DNA of 54,014 bases, taken from assembly GCA_022823235.1 (NCBI GenBank), contig JAJDXO010000012.1:1-54014 (forward strand), in the 5' to 3' direction. This DNA comes from Rhodospirillales bacterium (GTDB taxonomy: Bacteria > Pseudomonadota > Alphaproteobacteria > Rhodospirillales > UBA2165). Both the position numbers and the translations under genes were made by a program. Positions 26,816 through 34,576 of the stretch are shown here, piece after piece. Each line of letters opens with the position of its first letter. Within the stretch, counting starts at the first letter, position 1. Below the pieces are notes generated by a model that did no database searches, had not been told where the DNA came from, and saw only the letters and a list, made by a program, of their open reading frames with translations.

Positions 26816-27150
26816 TAGATAGGTGACACTATAGACCGGTTACATGGGTAACAGTGTTTATGGTTTGTTTTGCTTCCGTGCGTCCCGGCCGGGCTGCCCG
26901 GAAGCGGTGAAGTTTCTTGGTCTTGTGGTCGATGACGCCTAGGTCGATGTCGAAGAAGCGCACGATCCAGTGGCCGCTTTCGGTCTCGGCGATGCCGACG
27001 GTTTCGCCCGCCAGGGGTTCGGCGATGAACACCAGATCCCCGCCCCACTTGATCGAGCCGTCGGTGCGCACCCGGCGCACAGTGCGCGCCCCCGGAACAC
27101 AGTCCTCCACCCTCGCAGGTCGGATAATCCGAGCATCCGCAGGCACCCGT
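26816..27150 (-). mobile_element. IS481-type insertion sequence remnant
   Basis: Only one end and the last part of a transposase survive. Read on the minus strand the end is TTACCCATGTAACCGGTC followed by TATAGTGTCACC, which resembles IS481-group termini. The AACCGG/CCGGTT inverted repeat (26814-26844) surrounds it. The other end and the DDE core are missing. Confidence 0.65.
26829..27146 (-). pseudogene. Truncated IS481-like transposase, C-terminal fragment
   Basis: About 105 residues match the extreme C-terminus of IS481-type integrases: VRRVRTDGSIKWGGDLVFI, EPLAGETVGIAETESGHW and FFDIDLGVIDH. The DDE catalytic core that should precede it is not present upstream in any frame, so the element is dead. 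It lies in the scarred segment between the arylsulfotransferase gene and the chimeric pseudogene, and the transposon may have caused the rearrangement. Confidence 0.75.
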
Positions 27151-27374
27151 TCGGATCGTCGGACGTGGCCAAGGGGGCTTCCCGCGTTCGGTTGACAGCG
27201 CTCGCGTTGTGCCGAGCCGCCGGTGTGGCTGGGCAGATGAACTCACATTTATCAAAACGACATTAAATTGCCCCCGTTTTATACGGACATTTTACGTAAA
27301 TTCGGGCAAAATCAAGAAATGGCGGATCCGTCCATGCCGCCGATGGGGGGCTGCGAACCGAGGAGATATAGTCC

Positions 27375-27809
27375 ATGACGCCGGCAACATATCTGACTGC
27401 ATTTGCGGCAGTTTTCTGCCTCGCTTTCGGCGGCAGCGCCTTGGCGGATCCCAGAGGGGTCTGGCGCACGCCCGGCGGCAAATCCCATGTCGAGATCGCG
27501 CCGTGCGACGACAAGCTGTGCGGCCGGATCGTCTGGCTCAAGGAGCCGAACAACGAGAAGGGCCTGCCGAAGCGGGACGCGGAGAACAGCGACGAATCGC
27601 TGCGCTCCCGGCCGATCCTGGGACTGCCGCTGCTAACCGGTTTCCCGCAGGAGCCGGACGACGGCGCGTGGCGCGGCGGCGAGATCTACAATCCCGAAGA
27701 CGGCAAGACCTACAGATCGGTTCTCGAGCCCAAGGGCGCCGACCTCCTGGAGGTCAACGGCTGTGTGTTCATCTTCTGCAAAACGCAGGAATGGAAGCGG
27801 GTGAAGTGA
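27375..27809 (+). CDS. DUF2147 family secreted protein
   Basis: The 144-residue protein has a signal peptide (hydrophobic to about residue 24, cleaved after SALA) and the DUF2147 pattern: DPRGVWRTPGGKSHVEI, CDDKLCGRIVWLKEPN, IYNPEDGKTYRS and a final FCKTQEW. The four cysteines probably pair in the periplasm. Function unknown; other members are small envelope proteins. ATG 27375 has a GAGGAGATATAG ribosome site. It overlaps the start of the chimeric pseudogene by GTGA. Confidence 0.88.
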   Translation: MTPATYLTAFAAVFCLAFGGSALADPRGVWRTPGGKSHVEIAPCDDKLCGRIVWLKEPNNEKGLPKRDAENSDESLRSRPILGLPLLTGFPQEPDDGAWRGGEIYNPEDGKTYRSVLEPKGADLLEVNGCVFIFCKTQEWKRVK

Positions 27810-28204
27810 CGGTCCGCCCGATCTGGACCGGCGGGCGCAAATCGGCCTTCGGCTGGGCGCTCTAAGACTGGGCGAACTCGCCGTTCACCACCGTCGTCAC
27901 GACCTTCATCTTCGCGGCCTATTTCGCCGCCGCCATCGCGCCGGACAAGACGACCGGCGCCTCCCAATGGGCGTTCACCCAGGGCGCGGCCGCCTTCGCC
28001 ATCGCGGTCCTCAGCCCGATCGTCGGCGGGATCGTCACCAAGGACGGCGTTCCCCATATGGATGTCGAGGCCGGATTTTGCCGGGCCCGGCTGATCGAAG
28101 TCACGCCGGACAAGGACATCGTCTTCGACATGTGGATCGAGAATACCGGGCCCGATCCCATGCCGCTCTCGGCGTTTCGCGCCGAGCACTTTCCGGAGGC
28201 GTAG
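27806..28204 (+). pseudogene. Chimeric pseudogene: UMF1-type MFS transporter N-terminus fused to arylsulfotransferase C-terminus
   Basis: A frame starting at GTG 27806 reads RKSAFGWAL, a TAA stop (27863-27865), then DWANSPFTTVVTTFIFAAYF, the first helix of a UMF1-family transporter (family consensus WALYDWANS, so TAC/TAT has become TAA). After LSPIVGG at about 28025 it passes in frame into GIVTKDGVPHMDVEAGFC, which is almost identical to the last 60 codons of the gene at 25491-26789 and ends at the same position. The fusion removes nearly all of the transporter and most of the transferase. Because the stop is TAA, recoding as selenocysteine is not an explanation. Confidence 0.85.
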
Positions 28205-28322
28205 CCCCCTGCCAGGCCGGCGAAAATCGCCTAATATCAGCGATAGCAAATGGGCATATATGCGCTGCCCGCCGGGCGCGTTACATGTCGGCAAATCATG
28301 ACCCCCGGGAGGCCCCCCGCTC

Positions 28323-29912
28323 ATGGGCAAGACCAAGAACATTCTGTTCATCATGTGTGACCAGCTTCGCTACGACTATCTGTCTTGCGCCGGTCACCCG
28401 CGGCTTGAAACACCCAACATCGATGCCCTGGCGGCAAAAGGCGTACGGTTTACCCATGCCTATTGTCAGGCCCCGGTCTGCGGCGGCTCCCGCATGTCGT
28501 TCTACACCGGGCGCTACGCCTTCACCCACGGCGCGGTGTGGAACGGCGTCCCCCTGTCGGTCGATGAATTGACCATCGGCGACTACCTGCGTCCGCTGGG
28601 CCACCGGGTGGCGCTGGTCGGCAAGACCCATATGGTTGCCGACCGGGGCGGGATGGAGCGCCTCAAGATCGACCGCAACTCCATCGAGGGCGTGCTGGTC
28701 GCCGAATGCGGCTTCGAGCCCTACGAGCGGGACGACGGCCTGTGGGGCACCGCCGAGATAGCGCCGGAAAATCTCGCTTACAACAATTGGATGCGGGAAC
28801 AGGGCTATGACGGCCCAAATCCCTGGCACGACTTCGCCAACTCGGCCGAGGGGCCCGACGGCGAGATTCTCTCGGGCTGGTATCTGCGCAACAGCAAGTA
28901 TCCGGCGAGAGTGAAGGAGGAGCACTCCGAAACCGCCTATATGACCGGCCGCGCCATGCAGTTCATCGAAGAATGCGGCGACGGCCCGTGGACCATGCAT
29001 CTCAGCTATATCAAGCCCCACTGGCCGTATATCGCGCCTGCGCCGTACCACGACATGTTCGGGGGCAACGACATACTGCCCGTCAACCGTCACCCGAAAG
29101 AACTGGAGACCGACCACCCGATCTACCGGGCCTATCACCGGCGCGAGGACTGCCAGGCCTTTTCCCGGGATGAAGTGCGGGAAACGGTTATCCCCGCCTA
29201 CATGGGGCTGATCAAGCAGATCGACGATCACCTGGGCCGGCTGTTCGCCTTCATGGAAGAAAAGGGGCGGATGGACGACACCATGATCGTTTTCACGTCG
29301 GACCACGGCGATTACCTCGGCGACCACTGGCTCGGCGAGAAGGAACTGTTTCACGAAGAGAGTATCCGGCTGCCGCTCATCGTCTACGATCCGGACCCGG
29401 CATCCGATCCAACCCGCGGCACCGTCGATGACAGGTTCATCGAGAGCATCGACCTCGTCCCCACCTTTATCGAAGTGGCGGGCGGGACGATTCCGGAACA
29501 CGTGGTGGAGGGCAAATCATTGCTGCCCCTTCTGCATGGGGAGCAGCCCGGCCATTGGCGGGACTATGTCATCTGTGAATCGGAATTCGCATCGCGGGTC
29601 GACCTCGACGCACTCGGCATCGCCGCCCGCGAAGCGCGCGCTATCATGATCCGCACCGGCAAGTGGAAGTACATCCACCACCTGAAGTTCCGCCCGGAAC
29701 TTTATGACCTCGAGGACGACCCCAACGAGTTCACCGACCTCGGCGCCGACCCGGCTTACGAGGAAATTCGGAGCCGGATGCGGGAGACGCTGACGGAGAA
29801 CTTCCTTGCCCGGAATTTCCGCACCACCGTAGGTGAGGAACCGCTCGCCCGGCGCGCTCACGCGGTCTACCACCCGCAGGAAAAGCGGCGCGTCTACATC
29901 GGGGTCTGGTAG
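28323..29912 (+). CDS. Sulfatase / phosphonate monoester hydrolase family enzyme
   Basis: The 529-residue alkaline-phosphatase-fold hydrolase has the N-terminal metal motif MCDQLRYDYL (D13) and the formylglycine site C53-G-G-S-R57 followed by MSFYTGRY. The usual site is C-x-P-S-R, and Gly replaces Pro here. A second metal motif, FTSDHGDYLGDHW, lies in the C-terminal half. No signal peptide, so it is cytoplasmic, as for phosphonate monoester hydrolases and choline sulfatases. The substrate may be a sulfate ester; two ASST-like proteins and sat are in the same window. Conversion of C53 needs a formylglycine-generating enzyme, not present here. ATG 28323, no close operon partner. Confidence 0.88.
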   Translation: MGKTKNILFIMCDQLRYDYLSCAGHPRLETPNIDALAAKGVRFTHAYCQAPVCGGSRMSFYTGRYAFTHGAVWNGVPLSVDELTIGDYLRPLGHRVALVGKTHMVADRGGMERLKIDRNSIEGVLVAECGFEPYERDDGLWGTAEIAPENLAYNNWMREQGYDGPNPWHDFANSAEGPDGEILSGWYLRNSKYPARVKEEHSETAYMTGRAMQFIEECGDGPWTMHLSYIKPHWPYIAPAPYHDMFGGNDILPVNRHPKELETDHPIYRAYHRREDCQAFSRDEVRETVIPAYMGLIKQIDDHLGRLFAFMEEKGRMDDTMIVFTSDHGDYLGDHWLGEKELFHEESIRLPLIVYDPDPASDPTRGTVDDRFIESIDLVPTFIEVAGGTIPEHVVEGKSLLPLLHGEQPGHWRDYVICESEFASRVDLDALGIAAREARAIMIRTGKWKYIHHLKFRPELYDLEDDPNEFTDLGADPAYEEIRSRMRETLTENFLARNFRTTVGEEPLARRAHAVYHPQEKRRVYIGVW

Positions 29913-30033
29913 CGGGCACGGCGCTGAAGGCCGAACGGCGCCCGGCATCCGCATGATCAGCGGGCGGGCATGAAGGCTGCTTGCCCCACGGCCGCAATAC
30001 GTATTATGATTCAATCGCTTAAGTGAGGTTGAC

Positions 30034-30645
30034 GTGTCCGAAAACCGGCCAAGACGGATCGTGGTAGGCATGACCGGCGCCAGCGGGGCGATCATCGGCG
30101 TCCGGCTGCTGGAGGCGCTCGCCCGCTCCGAAGTGGAAACCCACCTGGTGGTCAGCAAATGGGCCCAGCAGACACTGGAGCACGAGACCGACCATACGGT
30201 CGCCGATCTCCGGGATCTGGCCGACGTCTATCACGGCCCCGGCGACATGGGCGCCAAGGTCTCGTCGGGCTCCTTCGTCACCGACGGCATGATCATCGCC
30301 CCCTGCTCGGCGCGCTCGGTCGCGGCCATCGCCAACGGGTTCGGCGAACACCTCGTTCACCGGGCCGCGGACGTGATCCTCAAGGAGCGCCGGAAACTGG
30401 TCTTGATGGTGCGCGAGTCGCCGTTCAACGAGATCCACCTCGAAAACATGCTCAAACTGGCGCGCATGGGGGTCTGCATCCTGCCGCCTGTTCCGGCGTT
30501 CTATAACCACCCCGAAACGCTGGACGATGTGGTCGGGCATTTCGTCGCCCGCGCGCTCGACCAGATCGGCGTGCCGGCCGAATTCGCCAAACGCTGGGAC
30601 GGCGACATGCGCAACCGCAAGCCGAAGGTCGAACAGATCAAGTAG
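30034..30645 (+). CDS. UbiX/Pad1-like flavin prenyltransferase
   Basis: The 203-residue flavoprotein belongs to the UbiX family, which makes prenylated FMN for UbiD-type decarboxylases. Motifs are GMTGASGAIIGVRLLEAL (FMN binding, about 11-28), the central IAPCSARSVAAIANG and the C-terminal LPPVPAFYNHPETLDDVVGH. It starts at GTG. No ubiD homologue lies nearby, so its partner decarboxylase (ubiquinone or phenolic acid) is elsewhere. Its TAG stop is directly followed by GGTCCGGACTCGATCAGG, the boundary motif of the dispersed repeats. Confidence 0.9.
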   Translation: MSENRPRRIVVGMTGASGAIIGVRLLEALARSEVETHLVVSKWAQQTLEHETDHTVADLRDLADVYHGPGDMGAKVSSGSFVTDGMIIAPCSARSVAAIANGFGEHLVHRAADVILKERRKLVLMVRESPFNEIHLENMLKLARMGVCILPPVPAFYNHPETLDDVVGHFVARALDQIGVPAEFAKRWDGDMRNRKPKVEQIK

Positions 30646-30864
30646 GGTCCGGACTCGATCAGGGGATTCCCGTTTTCGCGGATTTGCGGTTCAAGCTTTC
30701 TCCCGCCCCTCAATCACCCGCAAGTCGTCATCACCGGGCTTGACCCGGTGATCCACGTGGATGGCCGGGTCTGGGCCCGGCCATGACGCAATTATTTCAT
30801 ACCCCATCGCCGCCAAGTTGCTTTATGCTTGCGCTCCATGTTCCCTCATTGAGGAGGTGCGCCA
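30646..30864. other. Intergenic: repeat boundary motif plus REP-like pair
   Basis: No gene. It starts at the UbiX-like stop with the dispersed-repeat boundary (GGGTCCGGACTCGATCAGGG, 30644-30663) and GTTTTCGCGGATTTG, closely matching 43838-43880. Then come the palindrome pair at 30726-30788 and a GAGGAGGTGCGCCA ribosome site for the next gene. Confidence 0.7.
30726..30788. repeat. Pair of REP-like palindromes
   Basis: The stem ATCACCGGG/CCCGGTGAT (30730-30752, loop CTTGA) is followed by ATGGCCGGG/CCCGGCCAT (30761-30784, loop TCTGGG). Both share outer flanks CGTC and GACG with inner CCACGTGG. The first palindrome is the one interrupted by an IS at both contig ends. Compare 19496-19575. Confidence 0.85.
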
Positions 30865-31224
30865 ATGTCCACCGCCCGACTATGGAGCATCGCCGGCGTC
30901 GCCGTCGCCGCCGGGCTTGTTGCCGGCAACGGACTCGGCCCCCTGAGCAACGATCCCCACGAGACCTATCTCGACTGCCTCACGAGCAGCTACGAAGTCA
31001 GCCAACTCAGCGGCGGCCAAATGATCATGGAGGCGTACGCCAAGTGCCGCGTGGCCGAGACCGAGTACGCGGCTTATCTCAACAGCCGGGACATCGCCGG
31101 GCCGCGTCTCCTGGAGGTCGTCGCCCGGGTAAATGAAGCGGCCTTCGCCCGTTACCGCGGTCTCGAACTGCACGAAACCCGGGGATGCTTCGACCGGGCC
31201 CGCGCGGGCCTGCCGGTGTCATAA
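30865..31224 (+). CDS. Hypothetical protein with N-terminal hydrophobic segment
   Basis: The 119-residue protein is not recognised. Residues 5-25 (LWSIAGVAVAAGLVAGNGLG) form a signal peptide or membrane anchor; the rest is helical and soluble with three cysteines (in DCLTSS, AKCRVA and GCFDRA), suggesting a small periplasmic disulfide protein. A strong GAGGAGGT ribosome site supports ATG 30865. The next gene, a small membrane protein, begins 21 bases after the stop. Confidence 0.7.
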   Translation: MSTARLWSIAGVAVAAGLVAGNGLGPLSNDPHETYLDCLTSSYEVSQLSGGQMIMEAYAKCRVAETEYAAYLNSRDIAGPRLLEVVARVNEAAFARYRGLELHETRGCFDRARAGLPVS

Positions 31225-31245
31225 GCCGGCGGGGGAAACCAAGCC

Positions 31246-31521
31246 GTGCGCGGGAAAATTACCGGATTGGCCCTCAGACACCTGGCGACAGCCGTCTATG
31301 TCGTCGGGGCGGGGGGGATCATTCTTCTGGTGCTTGAAGTCGGCAAGGGCATCCAACTCCACCCCTATATCCAAAATCCCCTGATCTCCTATGGCGGCGC
31401 CATTGAAGTCGGCGCCCTGACCGTTCTGGCGTTCCTGGCCGCCCGGCTGATCGACCGGGCCTCCAAGAAAATCTATCCGCGGCTGGACCGGGCCCGCGGC
31501 TGGGGTGAGCTGGTGGAGTAG
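31246..31521 (+). CDS. Small membrane protein, unknown function
   Basis: The 91-residue protein starts at GTG 31246 and has two probable membrane helices, about 14-30 (AVYVVGAGGIILLVLEV) and 48-66 (GAIEVGALTVLAFLAAR), and a basic tail (RASKKIYPRLDRARG) that should face the cytoplasm. Not recognised as a named family. It likely forms an operon with the preceding hypothetical gene. Confidence 0.65.
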   Translation: MRGKITGLALRHLATAVYVVGAGGIILLVLEVGKGIQLHPYIQNPLISYGGAIEVGALTVLAFLAARLIDRASKKIYPRLDRARGWGELVE

Positions 31522-31559
31522 GTTCCGGCCCGAACAACGTCTGACAAGGAGTCCCCATC

Positions 31560-32066
31560 ATGCGGCTTGAAGGATCCTGCCTTTGCGGCGCCGTGAAGTT
31601 TTCCTGCATCTCTCACACGCCCTATGCGGTCAACCGGTGCTATTGCTCCATCTGCCGGAAGGCGGCGGGCGGCGGTGGCTATTCCATCAATATAATGGGC
31701 GAATACGACACGCTGGAAATTGAAGGCGAGGAAAATCTCAGGCTCTACCGGCACGACAACAACGACCGGGACTCGTACGCCGAAGACGGCCGCAACGCCG
31801 GCGGCCGGTACTTCTGTACCCAGTGCGGAACCGTCATGTGGAACCATAACCCCCGGCACGGCCAGTGGTTTTACCCCATCGCCGGCGTGATCGACACGCC
31901 GCTGCCGGTCCCGCCCGAGCAAAAGCACTTCATGCTCGCCCACAAACCGGACTGGGTGCTGATCCCCGACGAAGACGAGGCAAATCCGCGGTTCGATCAT
32001 TATCCGGATGAAGGGATCGAGGACTGGCACAAGTCACGGGGACTGTACGACGAAAGCGGCGATTAG
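31560..32066 (+). CDS. GFA (glutathione-dependent formaldehyde-activating / CENP-V) family protein
   Basis: The 168-residue zinc-binding protein has the family cysteine pattern C7-x-C9, C27-x-C29-x-x-C32 and C86-x-x-C89, in GSCLCGAVKF, RCYCSICRKAAGG and YFCTQCGTVMW. Few members have proven activity; some bind glutathione adducts of formaldehyde. ATG 31560 has an AAGGAG site. It converges with the DapA-family gene 5 bases away. Confidence 0.88.
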   Translation: MRLEGSCLCGAVKFSCISHTPYAVNRCYCSICRKAAGGGGYSINIMGEYDTLEIEGEENLRLYRHDNNDRDSYAEDGRNAGGRYFCTQCGTVMWNHNPRHGQWFYPIAGVIDTPLPVPPEQKHFMLAHKPDWVLIPDEDEANPRFDHYPDEGIEDWHKSRGLYDESGD

Positions 32067-32071
32067 GACGG

Positions 32072-33010
32072 CTACTCCGCGGCGGCCTTCGCGCCCGCCA
32101 GGCCCGGCATGTCGAAGCCGCGAGCCAAAAGGGCTTCGATGGTCCTTGACGCTTTTCCCACATCCAGCGGCATAAGCGGCGGGCGGGTGAGAGCCCAGCC
32201 GGGATCGCCGGTGAAATGGGCGACGCAGGCCTTGAGCGCCGGGATTGCCGCATATTCGACGAATATGCCGCGCACCGCGTCCAGGTCGGCCTGACGGTCT
32301 TCGGCGTCATCGTCCCGCCAGCGTTCATACAGTTCGTAAATCGCCACCGGATTGACATTGGCGGTCGCCGAAATACATCCGGCGCCGCCGTTTCGCATGT
32401 TGGCGAGCAGAAAGGATTCGGAGCCCACGAAGATGCGGAAATCGTCGAATTTCGCATCGAGCATGGCCTTGGTGTTGTTCCATTCGCCCGACGAATCCTT
32501 GATGCCGACGACGGTCTCGGGATAGGCCGTCAACAGCCGCTCGATAAGGCTCAGGCTGATGGGCGTCTGGGACATGGGCGGAATATGGTAGAGGTAGATT
32601 TTGAGGCCGGCGGACCCGACCTGCTGGATGACCGCGTCGTAGGCGGCGTAGAGGCCGTCGTCGCCGACGTTCTTGTAGTAGAACGGCGGTAGCATCAGGA
32701 CGCCGCCGCAACCCAGTTCGGCCGCCTTGGCGGACAGCGCCGCGGTATCCGCAATGGCGCAGGTTCCGGTCCCCGGCATCATGGAGGCGGCGGGAATCCC
32801 GGCGGCGACCAGCCTGTCGAGGATGTCGCTCTTCTCGGCCGCGGACAGGGAGTTGCCCTCGCTGGTGGTGCCGAACGGCGCGAGATTGCAGTTGCGTTCG
32901 AGCAGCCACTTGCTATGGCCGATCAGCCGGTCCACGTCGGGCGACAGGTCTTCGCCGAACGGCGTCAAGACCGGCGACAATAGTCCGGAAAAACGCTCAA
33001 CCCCTGCCAT
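32072..33010 (-). CDS. DapA/NAL family pyruvate-dependent aldolase or dehydratase
   Basis: This 312-residue Schiff-base TIM-barrel lyase belongs to the dihydrodipicolinate synthase/N-acetylneuraminate lyase family. The pyruvate-binding lysine is K171 (VVGIKDSSG), the tyrosine is Y141 (YLYHIP) and the substrate loop is GTTSEGNSL. ATG 33010 fits an AAGGAG site 8 bases upstream; the adjacent GTG at 33013 is the alternative. The 'YHIP' and downstream residues differ from canonical DapA, and no lysine genes are near, so a catabolic aldolase for sugar acids or hydroxy-oxo acids is more likely. Next to a LigI-like amidohydrolase on the opposite strand. Confidence 0.85.
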   Translation of the reverse strand: MAGVERFSGLLSPVLTPFGEDLSPDVDRLIGHSKWLLERNCNLAPFGTTSEGNSLSAAEKSDILDRLVAAGIPAASMMPGTGTCAIADTAALSAKAAELGCGGVLMLPPFYYKNVGDDGLYAAYDAVIQQVGSAGLKIYLYHIPPMSQTPISLSLIERLLTAYPETVVGIKDSSGEWNNTKAMLDAKFDDFRIFVGSESFLLANMRNGGAGCISATANVNPVAIYELYERWRDDDAEDRQADLDAVRGIFVEYAAIPALKACVAHFTGDPGWALTRPPLMPLDVGKASRTIEALLARGFDMPGLAGAKAAAE

Positions 33011-33176
33011 CACGTATACTCCTTGAAATAAGACACCCGAAATTCGGCGCGACTATAGCAGACCGGTTCCTGAGGTCGATGCCCGGGCCCCGATGCCGCC
33101 GGCGTCACGGGCTCTTTTCTTGTCTAATGGCCGGCGAACAGACACACTTCGCATTCCGATCGGAACCGTTTGACCC

Positions 33177-34001
33177 ATGACCACGCCAAATCTTATCGCG
33201 CCGCCCGGCGCGTGCGACACCCATATGCACGTCTATGAGCCGGGGTACGGCATGGCGCCGACCGCGCTGCTGCCGCCGCCGGACGGCAGGCTAAAGGACT
33301 ATCGCCGCGTCCAGGAGCGGCTCGGCCTCGAGCGGGTCGTTATCGTCCAGCCGACAACCTACGGCGACGACAACCGCTGCACGCTGGAGGCGATTGCGGC
33401 CCTCGGCGACAGCGCCCGCGGCGTGGCGGTGGTCGGCATGGGGGCCGGGGACGAGGTCTACGAGGACCTGACGGCAAGGGGCATTCGCGGCATCCGGTTC
33501 CATATGCTGCCCGGCGGGGCGCTGCCGTGGGAGGACCTGGACGTTCTCGCCGGTCGCGCCGCGGGTCACGGCTGGCATATCCAATTGCAGCTCGACGGCC
33601 GGCTCCTGCCGGAATTCGAAGCCCAAATCAGAAGCTGGCCCGGAGAACTGGTGATAGATCACACGGGCAAGTTCCTGGATCCGGTGTCGCCGGACCACGC
33701 GGCGTTCGAATGTCTCAAGGGGCTCGTCGCCGGCGGCGCCTGGGTCAAGCTCTCGGCCCCGTACGAAACCTCGAAGGCCGGCCCGCCCCGCTTCGACGAT
33801 GTCGCGGCACTGGCCCGGGAACTCGTGCGGGAATCGCCGGACCGTATGCTGTGGGCATCCAATTGGCCCCACCCGGGACAGGACCCGAGGCCCGACGACG
33901 CCATGCTGTTGGACACCCTGCTGCACTGGGCCGATGATGAAGCGACCCGCAACAGGATTTTGGTGGATAATCCGGCGCGGCTTTATGGATTTGGCGAATG
34001 A
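33177..34001 (+). CDS. Amidohydrolase-family lactonase, 2-pyrone-4,6-dicarboxylate hydrolase (LigI)-like
   Basis: The 274-residue TIM-barrel hydrolase has the metal motif D14-T-H16-M-H18, a central ELVIDHTGKF and the terminal MLWASNWPHPGQ/NPARLYGF stretches typical of the LigI/4-sulfomuconolactonase group. Members open lactones in protocatechuate 4,5-cleavage and related aromatic routes. It begins at ATG 33177 just after a TTTGACCC stretch and is followed after 21 bases by an ABM monooxygenase gene. Confidence 0.86.
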   Translation: MTTPNLIAPPGACDTHMHVYEPGYGMAPTALLPPPDGRLKDYRRVQERLGLERVVIVQPTTYGDDNRCTLEAIAALGDSARGVAVVGMGAGDEVYEDLTARGIRGIRFHMLPGGALPWEDLDVLAGRAAGHGWHIQLQLDGRLLPEFEAQIRSWPGELVIDHTGKFLDPVSPDHAAFECLKGLVAGGAWVKLSAPYETSKAGPPRFDDVAALARELVRESPDRMLWASNWPHPGQDPRPDDAMLLDTLLHWADDEATRNRILVDNPARLYGFGE

Positions 34002-34022
34002 TGCGGAATGGGGGCCATTGAG

Positions 34023-34361
34023 ATGTACGCGGTTATATTCGAGGTCGAGCCGACCGAGGACGGCCGGGGGACGTATCTGGAAATTGCCGGTGAGCTTCGG
34101 AACGACCTCGAGAAGACGGACGGCTTCATCTCCATCGAGCGTTTTCAGAGCTTGAGCAATGAAGGGAAGATATTGTCGCTGTCCTTCTGGCGGGATGAGG
34201 AAAGTCTGATTGCCTGGCGGGAACAGTCCGATCATATCGCCGCGCAGCGCCTGGGACGCGAGGTGCTTTTCGAGGATTACCGGATTCGTATCGCCGAAAT
34301 CGTCAGGGATTACGGCATGACGGAGCGGTCCGAAGCGCCGCGGCGCGGCCTGTTCGATTAG
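34023..34361 (+). CDS. Antibiotic biosynthesis monooxygenase (ABM) domain protein
   Basis: The 112-residue ferredoxin-like dimer has features MYAVIFEVEPTEDG, GFISIERFQSL and LSLSFWRDEESLIAWREQSDH, as in cofactor-free monooxygenases and heme-degrading relatives. ATG 34023 is chosen because the family begins with this strand; ATG 34008 would add five residues. Probably co-transcribed with the LigI-like gene. Confidence 0.88.
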   Translation: MYAVIFEVEPTEDGRGTYLEIAGELRNDLEKTDGFISIERFQSLSNEGKILSLSFWRDEESLIAWREQSDHIAAQRLGREVLFEDYRIRIAEIVRDYGMTERSEAPRRGLFD

Positions 34362-34576
34362 CCGTTTGTCCCGGAAACTGCTCTAATATTCGCCGATGGC
34401 CGTCGAGATGGCTTTCATTCCCGAAAGCGTGCGCTATATTACCCGGATTGAGACAACGGCAGAGCACCCTGTGGGGGGACCGACCGCCCCCGCGTTAGTG
34501 GCTTGACGGCATTGGGCCGGCAGCACCGAGTAGCGTCATATTCCGTAACCCGCCGCAAAATGGCGAGGAAGTCTCA

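Noticed and set aside
26821-26840. TAGGTGACACTATAGA resembles the phage SP6 promoter
   Set aside because: It coincides with the terminus of the IS481-like remnant and there is no vector or phage sequence around it. Treated as coincidence.
27863-27865. In-frame stop in WAL*DWANS as a third recoding site
   Set aside because: The codon is TAA, not TGA, and family members have Tyr there, so it is a nonsense mutation in a broken gene.
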